Source: Microtetraspora glauca (lineage in GTDB: Bacteria; Actinomycetota; Actinomycetes; Streptosporangiales; Streptosporangiaceae). Taken from it: a stretch of DNA of 64,000 nt. A model generated the notes under the pieces. The model saw nothing but the letters and a program-made list of their open reading frames with translations, was not told where the DNA came from and ran no database searches. The DNA lies in NCBI GenBank assembly GCA_001570385.1, contig BBYL01000010.1:124001-188000 (forward strand), read 5' to 3'. Both the position numbers and the translations under genes were made by a program. The number at the start of each line of letters is the position of its first letter. Position 1 is the first letter of the stretch. Shown here in pieces: positions 19,284-27,697 of the stretch.

Positions 19284-20684
19284 GTGACCGAACGGTTGGA
19301 CGGCCAGCAGGCTCCCGGCGGCGGCCTCGCCGCCGGGGCCTCCCCCGGCCCGACAGAGACCGAACCCCAGATGACGCGGCCCCCGACCGCCGGCAAGGCG
19401 GCGATGCGACTGGGCCCGTCCCCCAAGATGGCGGTGCTCTTCCTGCTTCCGGCGCTCGTGCTGCTGGCCGCCTGGGTGATCTACCCCATCGTCTACTCGA
19501 TCCTGCGCAGCCTGTACGACGCGGCAGGGGACCGATTCGTCGGCCTGGAGAACTACGCCGCGATCTTCACCGACACGAGCACGCTCACCACGATCAGGAA
19601 CAACATCATCTGGGTCGTCGTGGCCCCGCTGATCGTGACCGTGCTCGGCCTGATCTTCGCGGTGCTGACCGAGCGCATCCGCTGGGCGACCGCGTTCAAG
19701 CTCGTCCTGTTCATGCCGATGGCGGTCTCGCTGCTCGCCGCCGGCGTCATCTTCCGGCTCGTCTACGAGCAGGACCCCGACAAGGGCGTGGCCAACGCCG
19801 TGATCACCACGGTGCACGACGCCTTCAGCAGCAGCCAGGGTTATCCCGGCGCCCGGCCGCGCGAGAACGACCAGGCGCCCGTGGTGGTGAAGGACGGCGC
19901 CGTCGTGACGAGGCAGCCGGCCCAGCCCGGCCAGCAGGTGCTGATCCCGCTCGTCGGCCTCAACCAGGACGCCGTCGCCGGCGCGGCGCCCGCCAAGGCC
20001 GCCGGCTCCGGCGGTCTCAGCGGCACGGTCTGGCTCGACGTCGTACGCGGAGGCGGCGGCACGGTCAACCAGATCGACGGCGTCGAGAAGGGCCTGGCCG
20101 GGATCACGGTGGAGGCGGTCGCGGACGGACAGGTCAAGGCCACCACCGAGACCTCCGCCGACGGCACCTTCTACTTCTCCGGGCTGGCGTCCGGTTCCTA
20201 CGACATACGGCTCCCGCAGTCGAACTTCGAGGCGCCGTTCAACGGCCTGAGCTGGCTCGGCCCCACCCTGATCACGCCGGCGATCATCGGCGCGTACATC
20301 TGGGTGTGGGCGGGATTCGCGATGGTGCTGATCGCGGCCGGGCTCTCGGCGATCCCGCGTGACGCGCTGGAGGCGGCCCGCATCGACGGGGCCACCGAAT
20401 GGCAGGTGTTCCGGCGGATCACCGTGCCGCTGCTCGCGCCGGTCCTGCTCGTCGTCTTCGTCACGATGGTCATCAACGTGTTGAAGGTGTTCGACCTGGT
20501 GTTCATCATCGCGCCGGGCTCGGTGCAACCGCAGGCGAACGTGATCGCGCTGGAGATGTGGCGCGTGTCGTTCGGCGGCGGCGGCAACCAGGGCATGGGT
20601 AGCGCCCTGGCCATCTTCCTGCTGGTCCTGGTACTGCCGTTCATGATCTTCAACATCCGCCGGTTCAGGAGGGACGAGCGATGA
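19284..20684 (+). CDS. Sugar ABC transporter permease (MalF-like) with an inserted extracellular beta-domain
   Basis: A 466-residue permease, much longer than the usual 290-320. Membrane segments: about 48-70, 108-130, 138-160, then 325-350 and three more. The ATPase-docking EAA loop is EAARIDGATEWQVFRRITVP. Between the third and fourth segments lies an insertion of about 155 residues (roughly 165-320). Its second half (243-312) reads like a carboxypeptidase-regulatory/SdrD-B-type beta-sandwich: GLSGTVWLDV, GLAGITVEAV, TTETSADGTFYFSGLASGSY. In E. coli MalF a large loop at a comparable position is a beta-domain that holds maltose-binding protein, so this insert may dock the lipoproteins (inference). 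GTG 19284 follows GGGGAGAAG; the end overlaps the next permease (ATGA). Confidence 0.9.
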   Translation: MTERLDGQQAPGGGLAAGASPGPTETEPQMTRPPTAGKAAMRLGPSPKMAVLFLLPALVLLAAWVIYPIVYSILRSLYDAAGDRFVGLENYAAIFTDTSTLTTIRNNIIWVVVAPLIVTVLGLIFAVLTERIRWATAFKLVLFMPMAVSLLAAGVIFRLVYEQDPDKGVANAVITTVHDAFSSSQGYPGARPRENDQAPVVVKDGAVVTRQPAQPGQQVLIPLVGLNQDAVAGAAPAKAAGSGGLSGTVWLDVVRGGGGTVNQIDGVEKGLAGITVEAVADGQVKATTETSADGTFYFSGLASGSYDIRLPQSNFEAPFNGLSWLGPTLITPAIIGAYIWVWAGFAMVLIAAGLSAIPRDALEAARIDGATEWQVFRRITVPLLAPVLLVVFVTMVINVLKVFDLVFIIAPGSVQPQANVIALEMWRVSFGGGGNQGMGSALAIFLLVLVLPFMIFNIRRFRRDER

Positions 20685-21568
20685 CAACCCTGACCGAGCC
20701 GAGGCACGCGCGCGCGATCGAGCGCGGCCTGCTCGGGCGCGTCGTCGACCGGATCGGCGGCGGTCTGATCCAGGTCGTCCTGATCCTCATCGCGATGTTC
20801 TGGCTGGTCCCCACGCTCGGGCTGCTGGTGGTCTCGCTGCGCGGCGAGAAGGAGAACAACTCCACCGGCTGGTGGACCCTCTTCACCAAGCCCGCCCAGA
20901 TCACGTTCGAGAACTACGGCAACCTGCTGGCGTCCGGGTTCACGTCGTCGTTCTGGAACACCGTGATGATCACCGTGCCCGCGACACTGCTGGTGATCGG
21001 GATCTCGGCCATGGCGGCGTACGCGTTCGCCTGGATCGAGTTCCCCGGCAGGGACGCCGTGTTCCTCCTGGTCATCGCCCTGCTGGTGGTGCCGATCCAG
21101 ATCGCCCTGATCCCCATCGCCAAGATGTACGGGGCGCTGGACATCTTCGGCTCGATCGCCGGCGTGGTGCTGTTCCACGTGGCGTTCGGCCTGCCGTTCG
21201 CGATCTTCCTGCTCCGCAACTTCTTCGTGGGCATCCCCCGGGAGCTGCTGGAGGCGGCGCGGATGGACGGCGCGCCGGAATGGCGGATCTTCGCGACCGT
21301 GGTGTTCCCGCTGGCCAAGCCCGCGATCGCGTCCCTCGGGATCTTCCAGTTCCTGTGGGTGTGGAACGACCTGTTGGTGGCCCTGGTTTTCGCTGACACC
21401 GCGAACCAGCCGATGACCAAGGCCCTACAGTCTCAGATGCGGCAGTTCGGCACCAACGTCGACATCCTCGCCCCCGGCGCCTTCCTGTCGCTGATCATCC
21501 CGCTGGTGCTCTTCTTCGCCTTCCAGCGGTACTTCGTCCAGGGCCTGCTCGCGGGGTCGGTGAAGTAG
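20681..21568 (+). CDS. Sugar ABC transporter permease (MalG-like)
   Basis: A 295-residue permease with six predicted membrane segments and the EAA loop EAARMDGAPEWRIFATVVFP. It ends with FQRYFVQGLLAGSVK, the standard end of MalG-type subunits. ATG 20681 overlaps the stop of the preceding permease by 4 nt. It is the last gene of the importer operon and is followed by a strong hairpin. Confidence 0.94.
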   Translation: MTTLTEPRHARAIERGLLGRVVDRIGGGLIQVVLILIAMFWLVPTLGLLVVSLRGEKENNSTGWWTLFTKPAQITFENYGNLLASGFTSSFWNTVMITVPATLLVIGISAMAAYAFAWIEFPGRDAVFLLVIALLVVPIQIALIPIAKMYGALDIFGSIAGVVLFHVAFGLPFAIFLLRNFFVGIPRELLEAARMDGAPEWRIFATVVFPLAKPAIASLGIFQFLWVWNDLLVALVFADTANQPMTKALQSQMRQFGTNVDILAPGAFLSLIIPLVLFFAFQRYFVQGLLAGSVK

Positions 21569-21597
21569 CGACCGGTCGGTCCGGACGGCCTACGGAG

Positions 21598-21636
21598 CCC
21601 GGACGCGTGCCTCTCGGGGGAGGGCACGCGTCCGGG
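21598..21636 (+). terminator. Strong hairpin terminator of the sugar ABC operon
   Basis: CCCGGACGCGTGCC (21598-21611) pairs perfectly with GGCACGCGTCCGGG (21623-21636) across an 11-nt loop, 30 nt after the last permease stop. There is no U-tract. Confidence 0.75.
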
Positions 21637-21825
21637 TCCGCCGCACGACGACATGCGTGGATCACCGCGTGCGGACACGAGCGCGAGAAGACACAGGTCC
21701 GTCCCGAGAGCACGAGCCCCGAGGGCACGGGTCCCACCCGTCGTGGGAGGGCAGGAGGCTGAGCCGGCTTTGCGTTGTCGCGACACTTCAGCCTTGATCC
21801 CGAAAAGCCGATAGGCTTCCCGACC

Positions 21826-22503
21826 ATGTCAGGGCGTCCCTTAAACGAAGTCATGGAAGCCGGATGGGCCACGGCCCTCGAACCGGTCGCCGAGCGGATC
21901 AGCGCCATGGGCGACTTCCTCCGGCAGGAAATTGCCGAAGACCGGCAGTATCTTCCCTCCGGGGCCAACGTGCTCCGCGCGTTCCAGCAGCCTCTGGACG
22001 AGGTACGGGTGCTGATCGTCGGCCAGGACCCCTATCCGACGCCCAGCCATCCGATCGGCCTGAGCTTCTCCGTCGCCGCGGATGTCCGCCCGCTGCCCGG
22101 CAGCCTGGTGAACATCTACAAGGAGTACATGGCCGACCTCGGCCATCCGCAGCCGAGCAACGGCGACCTCACGCCGTGGACCGAGCAGGGCGTGCTGCTT
22201 CTCAACAGGGTGCTGACCGTGATGCCCGGCAAGCCCGCCTCGCACCGGGGCAAGGGCTGGGAGCAGGTCACCGAACGCGCCATCACCGCACTCGTCGAGC
22301 GCGGCGGCCCGCTCGTGGCCATCCTGTGGGGCCGCGACGCCCGGAACCTGCGGCCCATGCTCGGGCAGGTGCCGTGTATCGAGTCGGCGCACCCGAGTCC
22401 CCTGTCGGCCCGCAGCGGCTTCTTCGGCTCCCGCCCGTTCAGCCGCGCCAACGAGCTCCTCGAACAGCAGGGCGCCGCCCCTGTCGAGTGGAAGCTCCCC
22501 TGA
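21826..22503 (+). CDS. ung: Uracil-DNA glycosylase, family 1
   Basis: A 225-residue DNA-repair enzyme that excises uracil from DNA. Motif [13 protein letters not shown] contains the catalytic Asp. The uracil-binding segment GLSFSV, then [11 protein letters not shown], and motif [14 protein letters not shown], the minor-groove loop with the active-site His, are all present. ATG 21826 ([14 protein letters not shown]) gives family length; an in-frame start 51 nt upstream lacks similarity. It seems monocistronic with the small acidic gene 24 nt downstream. Confidence 0.95.
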   Translation: MSGRPLNEVMEAGWATALEPVAERISAMGDFLRQEIAEDRQYLPSGANVLRAFQQPLDEVRVLIVGQDPYPTPSHPIGLSFSVAADVRPLPGSLVNIYKEYMADLGHPQPSNGDLTPWTEQGVLLLNRVLTVMPGKPASHRGKGWEQVTERAITALVERGGPLVAILWGRDARNLRPMLGQVPCIESAHPSPLSARSGFFGSRPFSRANELLEQQGAAPVEWKLP

Positions 22504-22527
22504 CCTCAGCCACTAGGATCAACCACC

Positions 22528-22872
22528 ATGAGCGATGAAACGGATACCGGACGCTACCTCCGTCTGACGGTCGACCTTGTCGTCGAGGTCCAGGATGTGA
22601 AGGCGTTGCAGGCGGCGGCCCTGGCGGAGATCCGCCATCCGGACGCCGAGCTGGACGATGACGAGCGCCAGGAGCAGATCGAGCTGGTCAACGCGGACGA
22701 CACCGGCGCCGCGGCCCTCCAGTGGCTGATCGAGCCCGATCACGTCCTCGGCCTGGTCGAGCACGTCAGCGACGTGGAGCCGCGCGAGGCGATGCTCGGC
22801 GTCGAGCCGTCGGACGGCATCCTTGAGGACGAGGATGAGCATGACCACGACGATCACGACCACGCGCACTGA
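22528..22872 (+). CDS. Small acidic protein with a His/Asp-rich tail, unknown function
   Basis: A 114-residue, very acidic protein. It starts MSDETDTGRYLRLTVDLVVE, which may form a short beta-strand/helix domain, and ends in DEDEHDHDDHDHAH, a run of alternating His and Asp/Glu that could bind Ni, Zn or Cu. No membrane segment, signal peptide or recognised domain is visible. It lies 24 nt after ung, so co-transcription is likely. Codon usage matches neighbours, which supports real coding. Confidence 0.7.
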   Translation: MSDETDTGRYLRLTVDLVVEVQDVKALQAAALAEIRHPDAELDDDERQEQIELVNADDTGAAALQWLIEPDHVLGLVEHVSDVEPREAMLGVEPSDGILEDEDEHDHDDHDHAH

Positions 22873-22915
22873 AAACCCCGGCAGGTAGGGACCTCCCCGA
22901 CCACCGGTGAACGTG

Positions 22916-22942
22916 ACGGGCCGTCCTCGACAGGCGGCCCGT
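22916..22942 (+). terminator. Possible hairpin terminator after the ung pair
   Basis: ACGGGCC (22916-22922) pairs with GGCCCGT (22936-22942), with a short T-rich stretch (GATTTT) a few nt later, between the small acidic gene and a convergent gene. Confidence 0.5.
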
Positions 22943-23062
22943 TCCGATTTTCCGCGTTTCTCCGGTGGTCCCTCACGGTCCTTGCCCTCCGGCCGCTGAT
23001 CATCATGAGGTGCGGTCATGGGACGCCGGTTCGTGGAGCGGTGGCGCGTCGCACCGGAGCGA

Positions 23063-23995
23063 TCAGGCTTCGAGGAGGCGTTGCCGGTGGTCGGCCAGGG
23101 CCTCGCGCTCCCGCGCCAGCTCGTCGCAGCGGGCGGTGATCTCGCCGACCATGCCTTCGGCCCATTGGGCCATCTGCTGGATCTCCCGGCCGGTATTCAT
23201 GATCTTCCGATGCTTGTAGATATCGACGATCACATTGTCGAAGATCATGTCGGCGAACCAGCGGGTGTCCACCCGCGGAAGCTGGGGACTCGTCTCCACA
23301 CCGATGTCCGCCAGTTCCCGAGAGAACGCGTCGAGCGCGCGCTGCGCCTCCCATGCCGCCTCGTCCGCCCTCATGAGCTGACCATGCTCGATCATGTCGG
23401 CGATGGCCCCTCCACCGAGCACGTCCCAGGTGGACGCTCCGCGCGCTCCGCCAAGAGACCGCAAGACCCTCGCGATGGCATGGCCCACAGCCATGCCCGC
23501 CCGCCGCGCCTCTTCGTATTCGCGCAGTTCGGCATCGACGTCGGCGAGCCGGACGGCGACTCTCTCGAACTCCCGTCCTCGCGGGTCATCGGACTCGATG
23601 AGCATCCGCTCCTTGCGGGCGAGCAGTGTGTCGAGCTCGCCCGGGGCCGTCGCCACCTCGGCCAGACTCGCGTCGATCGACCGGAGGTCCGCGGTCAGCC
23701 ACTCCAGCCGGGTGCGCTGGCCGTGGACGCGTTGCCGTACGGCTTCCGCCTCGGCGCGCTCTTTGACGAGCCGATCCTCTTTCGTGCCGAAGAGAGAAGC
23801 GAAGAAGCCACCCTGCTCCAGCTTGACGACATCCCGATCTTCCTTGGCGAGCTGCTGTTCCAGCTCGGCCAGAAGCACCCTGACCTCGCCCATCTGCCCG
23901 GTGAGCGTGATGCGCTGCCGGGTCAGCCGCTCCCGGCGGCGAGCCCGCTCCTTGGCCTCACGAATCTTTCCATCAAGAGCATCAAAGGAGGTCAT
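23063..23995 (-). CDS. Coiled-coil protein of unknown function
   Basis: A 310-residue soluble protein dominated by charged heptads in residues 1-170 (KIREAKERARRRERLTRQRI, then a long Glu/Arg-rich helix), a Gly-rich turn (GGFFASLFGTKEDRL), and a more globular C-terminal part that contains TRWFADMIFDNVIVDIYKHR. I chose ATG 23995 (MTSFDALDGK); a TTG 18 nt further upstream is also possible, and neither has a clear ribosome-binding site. No enzymatic motif is visible. It converges with the ung-containing pair. Confidence 0.65.
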   Translation of the reverse strand: MTSFDALDGKIREAKERARRRERLTRQRITLTGQMGEVRVLLAELEQQLAKEDRDVVKLEQGGFFASLFGTKEDRLVKERAEAEAVRQRVHGQRTRLEWLTADLRSIDASLAEVATAPGELDTLLARKERMLIESDDPRGREFERVAVRLADVDAELREYEEARRAGMAVGHAIARVLRSLGGARGASTWDVLGGGAIADMIEHGQLMRADEAAWEAQRALDAFSRELADIGVETSPQLPRVDTRWFADMIFDNVIVDIYKHRKIMNTGREIQQMAQWAEGMVGEITARCDELAREREALADHRQRLLEA

Positions 23996-24175
23996 ATTCG
24001 ACAAGACGAACAATCAACATGCGACGTTCCCTGACCTATTCACCATCCCGCCCGAAATCCGGCTTTCATTCCATTCCTTATCCCGGCCCGCTACGCAATC
24101 CCGACTCCTGCGCCGCGCGCGAATCCTCCGCCTGCCCAAGCGGCCGCCCATCCGCTGTGAGCGGGGAGCGATCTC

Positions 24176-25057
24176 TCAGGCGGCGAGCAGTCCGGGGGTG
24201 CGGCAGAGCCAGTCGTTGAGCGTGCCGGTGAAGCCGGCCGGCGGACTGACGCTGAGACACGTGGTGTCGGCCGTGCGGCTGCCGATGCGGACGCGGAAGG
24301 GCTCGCGACCGAGATCAGGGGCGCCGGAGACCATGGCGAGCTCGGGGCCGCCGATCCACAGATGCTCGCCGATCGTGCGGCAACTCGCCTCGGGGCTTCC
24401 GGCCGTCCACGCGAGATGCCCGGCGAGCAGGCGTCGCGCGACCGTGCGGAGCACGGAGACGGTGCACAGGCTGTGCGCGCACGCGGCCCCCTCCAACATC
24501 ACCTCCGGCAGGCCGAACCTCCGGAGGCCACGCGTCGCGATCGTGAGGCAGGTGCAGGCGTCGGTCGCGGCGGGATCCCATGGCGGGCAGGAACTGTCGG
24601 CGCCGACCTCGGTGGTCCAGCCGAGCCAGTCGTCTCCGAGCTGGAACTCCTGAGGCTCCTCCTGGCACCCCGTGCAGTGCGGGACGATCGCCCCGGTGAG
24701 CTGATCGACGATGATCCCGCGACAGGCGTCGGCCACACCGCGCGCCACCGCCCTGGCGACCTGCGCGGCCTCGGGTTGCTCGGTGACCGGCGCGGTGCTG
24801 GTGACCACGACATGATGGCGGGCCCGGCGCACGGCCTCGCGGCCCTCGTCCCCGACGGCCATCCGTCGCCAGGGTGACTGCGCGGCCCGGAACACCTGAA
24901 GCTCCAACCGCGACGTGCCCACCGCCTGCGCGGCGGCCCGCCTGTGGGACCCGCTCATCCGCCACGGGACGACCGAGTCCAGGTCGACCGGACGGCGGTC
25001 GACCGCGACGACGAACACCGAGGTGGTCTCGGCCGGCACGGAATAGGTGATCTTCAT
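24176..25057 (-). CDS. Cysteine-containing protein of unknown function
   Basis: A 293-residue protein whose ATG at 25057 is set by GGAGG 6 nt upstream. It starts MKITYSVPAETTSVFVVAVD. About residues 80-135 (HHVVVTSTAPVTEQPEAAQV and the following helix) look like an alpha/beta domain. Four Cys clusters follow (PHCTGCQEE, SSCPPW, DACTCLT, GAACAHSLC), which could bind a metal or form disulfides. There is no signal peptide. I do not recognise the family. It lies downstream of the protease gene of the putative RiPP locus, with 191 nt between them and its own ribosome-binding site, so membership of that locus is open. Confidence 0.6.
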   Translation of the reverse strand: MKITYSVPAETTSVFVVAVDRRPVDLDSVVPWRMSGSHRRAAAQAVGTSRLELQVFRAAQSPWRRMAVGDEGREAVRRARHHVVVTSTAPVTEQPEAAQVARAVARGVADACRGIIVDQLTGAIVPHCTGCQEEPQEFQLGDDWLGWTTEVGADSSCPPWDPAATDACTCLTIATRGLRRFGLPEVMLEGAACAHSLCTVSVLRTVARRLLAGHLAWTAGSPEASCRTIGEHLWIGGPELAMVSGAPDLGREPFRVRIGSRTADTTCLSVSPPAGFTGTLNDWLCRTPGLLAA

Positions 25058-25130
25058 GGGTCCTCCTGTCGGTCGCTGGAGACCCCAGCTTGCGCGCGCC
25101 CCCGGACTCTCCACTCAACCGAACGCCCCT

Positions 25131-25156
25131 CTGTGGAAAACCCCGGTTATCCACAG
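25131..25156. repeat. Imperfect palindrome built from two DnaA-box-like sequences
   Basis: The arms CTGTGGAAAACC and GGTTATCCACAG are complementary except for one position. The right arm contains TTATCCACA, identical to the classical DnaA box, and the left contains a one-mismatch copy in the opposite direction. It lies between the M50 protease gene and the Cys-containing gene and could be an operator for either. Confidence 0.6.
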
Positions 25157-25248
25157 CGGAGCTCCCCTCGCCTGCCAGGTACGTGCGACATCAGCCGCTG
25201 TCGGGCCCGTCCACTTCGAAATCCGTCCACCCACACTCGGGAGGGGCG

Positions 25249-26466
25249 TCATCCTTCCGTTCCCTCCGCTGCGGCCGGAGTGAACCACCGTTTGATCCTC
25301 GGCCCGTGTCTGCGCCACCACGCCCAGCCCCAGAGTCCCTGGACGCCTGCCAGCACCAGGACCACGATCGCGGCGTCGATGACCGCGAGCCCGTCCCCGC
25401 CGTTCAGCAGCGTGCCGATCGCGGGCAGCGCGATGGCCGCGAGGGCGGGGATCACGATCGTCACGGCCACGGTCAGGCACACCACGGTGCCCAGCACGAG
25501 CAGCAGCGTGTACGACCGCACCGCGGAACGCTCACGGCGTGAGAAGGCCGTGAGCGGATTCACGCCTCCACGGCCGATCGCGCGACGGGCGAGAAACCGC
25601 CCGTACGCCGCGCCGTCGCCGTACAGGTTCCTGCATCCGGCGAGATCCTGGGCGACGAAGTAGAGGTCGGTACGCATGAAGACGAGGAGCTGGAAGCTCA
25701 TCGCGTCGATCTGCGTCAGAACGACGATGGAGAGTGCGGTGTGGACGCCCGCCTCCGGCGGGACGATGGCGAGACCGACGAGTCCGGCCCCCATGATGGC
25801 CGCGTCCAGGGTCATACCGGCGAGATAGACGGTCATCCGGACGCGTTTCTCCTCACCCCAGACTCCTGAGACGTCGGTCTGCACCACGAGGAACTGCAGG
25901 CGGGATCCCAGAGTCATCCGGCCGGGCACTCCGGCTGCTCGGGCGGTGCACAGGTGGGCGAGCTCGTGCAGCATGACGAGCGACCACGCGATGGCGATCT
26001 GGGTGACCAGGGAGACGGTGCCGAACTCGCTCCAGGCCATGATGCTCGGACTGGGCATGATCCCCGGCCTGACGGCGAGGGCGATCAGCCCGCAGAGAAA
26101 GATCGTCACGAGGCCGGCAAGGACCGCCGGGCGCAGAGTCCATCGAACATGGCGGGGCTTCAGCCAGGGAAGAGAGGGCCTTTCCCGCCGGGTGTCGTCC
26201 ATCGGCCGGCCGTCTATTTCCGCGACGAATCCCACGCCCATAAGCGCCGTCACGAAGTCGGCCACATCGACGGCCGTCCCGGTTTCGGCGTTGAGGCGTT
26301 CCGCCACGTCGTCGATCGGCCCGCCGCCGGCCAGCAGGTCGATCGTTCTTCTGCCGATGTCCGGGAAGGAGACGAACTCTCCGGTCTCGACCCGTCCGAC
26401 GATCCATTCCGCACCGTCGCGGCGCATGCGGAGTGGGTGAAGCCGTACTGTCGACGCTCCGGTCAC
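25249..26466 (-). CDS. Membrane M50-like zinc metalloprotease with an N-terminal PqqD-like domain
   Basis: A 405-residue protein. Residues 1-95 resemble a PqqD/RiPP-recognition-type winged helix (EFVSFPDIGRRTIDLLAGGG, DDVAERLNAETG). The rest is a polytopic membrane protein with the zinc motif HELAH in SLVMLHELAHLCTARAAGVP and a later Asp-containing membrane segment, as in site-2/SpoIVFB-type (M50) proteases. GTG 26466 overlaps the E1 gene stop as GTGA, suggesting coupling; GTG 26484 is the alternative. In RiPP loci such fusions bind and cut the leader peptide or act in export or immunity. Here the likely substrate is the 56-residue peptide encoded at 27698-27868 (inference). Confidence 0.75.
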   Translation of the reverse strand: MTGASTVRLHPLRMRRDGAEWIVGRVETGEFVSFPDIGRRTIDLLAGGGPIDDVAERLNAETGTAVDVADFVTALMGVGFVAEIDGRPMDDTRRERPSLPWLKPRHVRWTLRPAVLAGLVTIFLCGLIALAVRPGIMPSPSIMAWSEFGTVSLVTQIAIAWSLVMLHELAHLCTARAAGVPGRMTLGSRLQFLVVQTDVSGVWGEEKRVRMTVYLAGMTLDAAIMGAGLVGLAIVPPEAGVHTALSIVVLTQIDAMSFQLLVFMRTDLYFVAQDLAGCRNLYGDGAAYGRFLARRAIGRGGVNPLTAFSRRERSAVRSYTLLLVLGTVVCLTVAVTIVIPALAAIALPAIGTLLNGGDGLAVIDAAIVVLVLAGVQGLWGWAWWRRHGPRIKRWFTPAAAEGTEG

Positions 26467-27572
26467 GGCGTGCACGTGGCGCACCCCGCTTCACCGTGCG
26501 GGAACTCGGCGAAGATCGACTGGTGCGGGGCGACCAGATTGGTGCCCTGGATGAAACCGGCCGTGATCGGCGGCACTCCGGTGATGAGACGGAGCACCCC
26601 GTGCGCGACCAGGTTCCCGCACATCCCCGCCGACGTGGCGATCGCCCCCGGCCCGCCGAGGTCGACGGGACGGAACGCGGCGCCGGGAGGCCGGTCTCCG
26701 GACGGCGTACGCTTGCGGTCTTCGATCCGCTGCATGCACTCGTAGCAGGCGCCGCGGCCGGGCGCGAAGACGCCCGTCGTGACGAGGGGGCCGTTGTAGC
26801 CGCCCCCCACCCATGGGATGCCGGCGGCGAAGCAAGCCCGATTGGCCCACACCCGGATGCCGTCGTCTCCCTTGGGTTCGTCGGCGCACAGGGCGAGTAC
26901 ATCGAATCCCGGCAGCAGCTCCGTCAGATCCCGCTCGCGTCGGATGCGGGAGTACGCGCCGGTGATCTCGACATCGGAGTTCAGCCTTCTCAACCTCTCC
27001 ACGGCGACGTCGACTTTGGCGCGGCCGACGTCGCGTTCCGTGAAGATCAGTTGCCGGTTGAGGTTGGAGAGCTCGACCCGGTCGTCGTCGACCAGATGCA
27101 GGAATCCCACTCCGGACGCCGCCAGGGCCAGTGCGACGGAAGCGCCGGCGCCTCCGACGCCGATCAGCAGGACCCGCGCTCTTCGCAACCTGAGCTGGGC
27201 ATCCCAGCCGTGTTCCCGTGGAGTCAGGTCCGCCCAGCGGAAGAACGCGTGGCCGCGACTGTAACGGTCGCGCTCGCGCTCGCTGAGTTCGGGCGCTTCC
27301 GTGGCTCCGGCGTCTTCGACGTGACCGGAGGCCACGAGCTGGGCGACGATCGCGACGGTGTCGCGCCGGGTCAGTTCGGGGAATCCCGATCGCACCAGCG
27401 CGGCGACGTCCGCGCACGTCCGGGTGCCGTTCATCGCCTCAAGGGCCGTCCACACCCAGCCATGCGGATCTTTGATCTCGTGGGCCAGCCCGTAGATGTC
27501 GCCTCCGATGCGGATACGGCCGTCTTCCAGCCTGTGCGCCGCGTGCTCGGGCTTAATTCTCGGCAACCGCAA
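26463..27572 (-). CDS. ThiF/E1-like adenylyltransferase, MccB-like
   Basis: A 369-residue protein, close in size to E. coli MccB (350). Residues 1-110 form a small winged-helix-like peptide-binding region ending in RYSRGHAFF; an RYSR motif also opens the E1 fold of MccB as I remember it. The E1 domain has GVGGAGASVALALAASGVG (nucleotide loop), VDDDRVELSNLNRQ (Asp plus Asn-Arg-Gln), DVGRAKVDVAVERL, and GGYNGPLVTTGVFAPG followed by CYEC; a C-terminal CATC supplies the second Cys pair for structural zinc. MccB adenylates a C-terminal Asn of a ribosomal peptide and forms a peptidyl-phosphoramidate. The TTG start at 27572 has GGGAGG 7-8 nt upstream. A peptide gene ending in an Asn codon lies just upstream. 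Confidence 0.83.
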   Translation of the reverse strand: MRLPRIKPEHAAHRLEDGRIRIGGDIYGLAHEIKDPHGWVWTALEAMNGTRTCADVAALVRSGFPELTRRDTVAIVAQLVASGHVEDAGATEAPELSERERDRYSRGHAFFRWADLTPREHGWDAQLRLRRARVLLIGVGGAGASVALALAASGVGFLHLVDDDRVELSNLNRQLIFTERDVGRAKVDVAVERLRRLNSDVEITGAYSRIRRERDLTELLPGFDVLALCADEPKGDDGIRVWANRACFAAGIPWVGGGYNGPLVTTGVFAPGRGACYECMQRIEDRKRTPSGDRPPGAAFRPVDLGGPGAIATSAGMCGNLVAHGVLRLITGVPPITAGFIQGTNLVAPHQSIFAEFPHGEAGCATCTP

Positions 27573-27645
27573 TCCGGCCTCCCGGCAGGGGCGTGGAAAC
27601 CGCTTCGATGCAGCCGAACATCCGAAGCGGAACGCGCGGAGCCAT
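27553..27645 (-). CDS. Weak candidate: 30-codon ORF ending in Asn, overlapping the E1 gene start
   Basis: ATG 27645 to TAA 27553 encodes a 30-residue peptide beginning MAPRVPLRMFGC and ending IAVAEN, overlapping the first 20 nt of the E1 gene. Its C-terminal Asn is what an MccB-like enzyme would need. However, the third-position G+C is lower than in neighbours and no ribosome-binding site is visible, so it may be a chance frame. Confidence 0.2.
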   Translation of the reverse strand: MAPRVPLRMFGCIEAVSTPLPGGRIAVAEN

Positions 27646-27697
27646 GATCGGGCGCGGGAGAGCCGCCCGGTCCTGGCTCCGCTCGTGCGGGTACGGG

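Noticed and set aside
17553..20687. A 1044-codon open frame on the minus strand.
   Set aside because: It is the complement of the sugar ABC operon, whose plus-strand genes have clear domains, ribosome-binding sites and overlaps.
25131..25156. Origin of replication from DnaA-box-like sequences.
   Set aside because: Only two boxes occur, and dnaA, dnaN, gyrB or parAB are not nearby.
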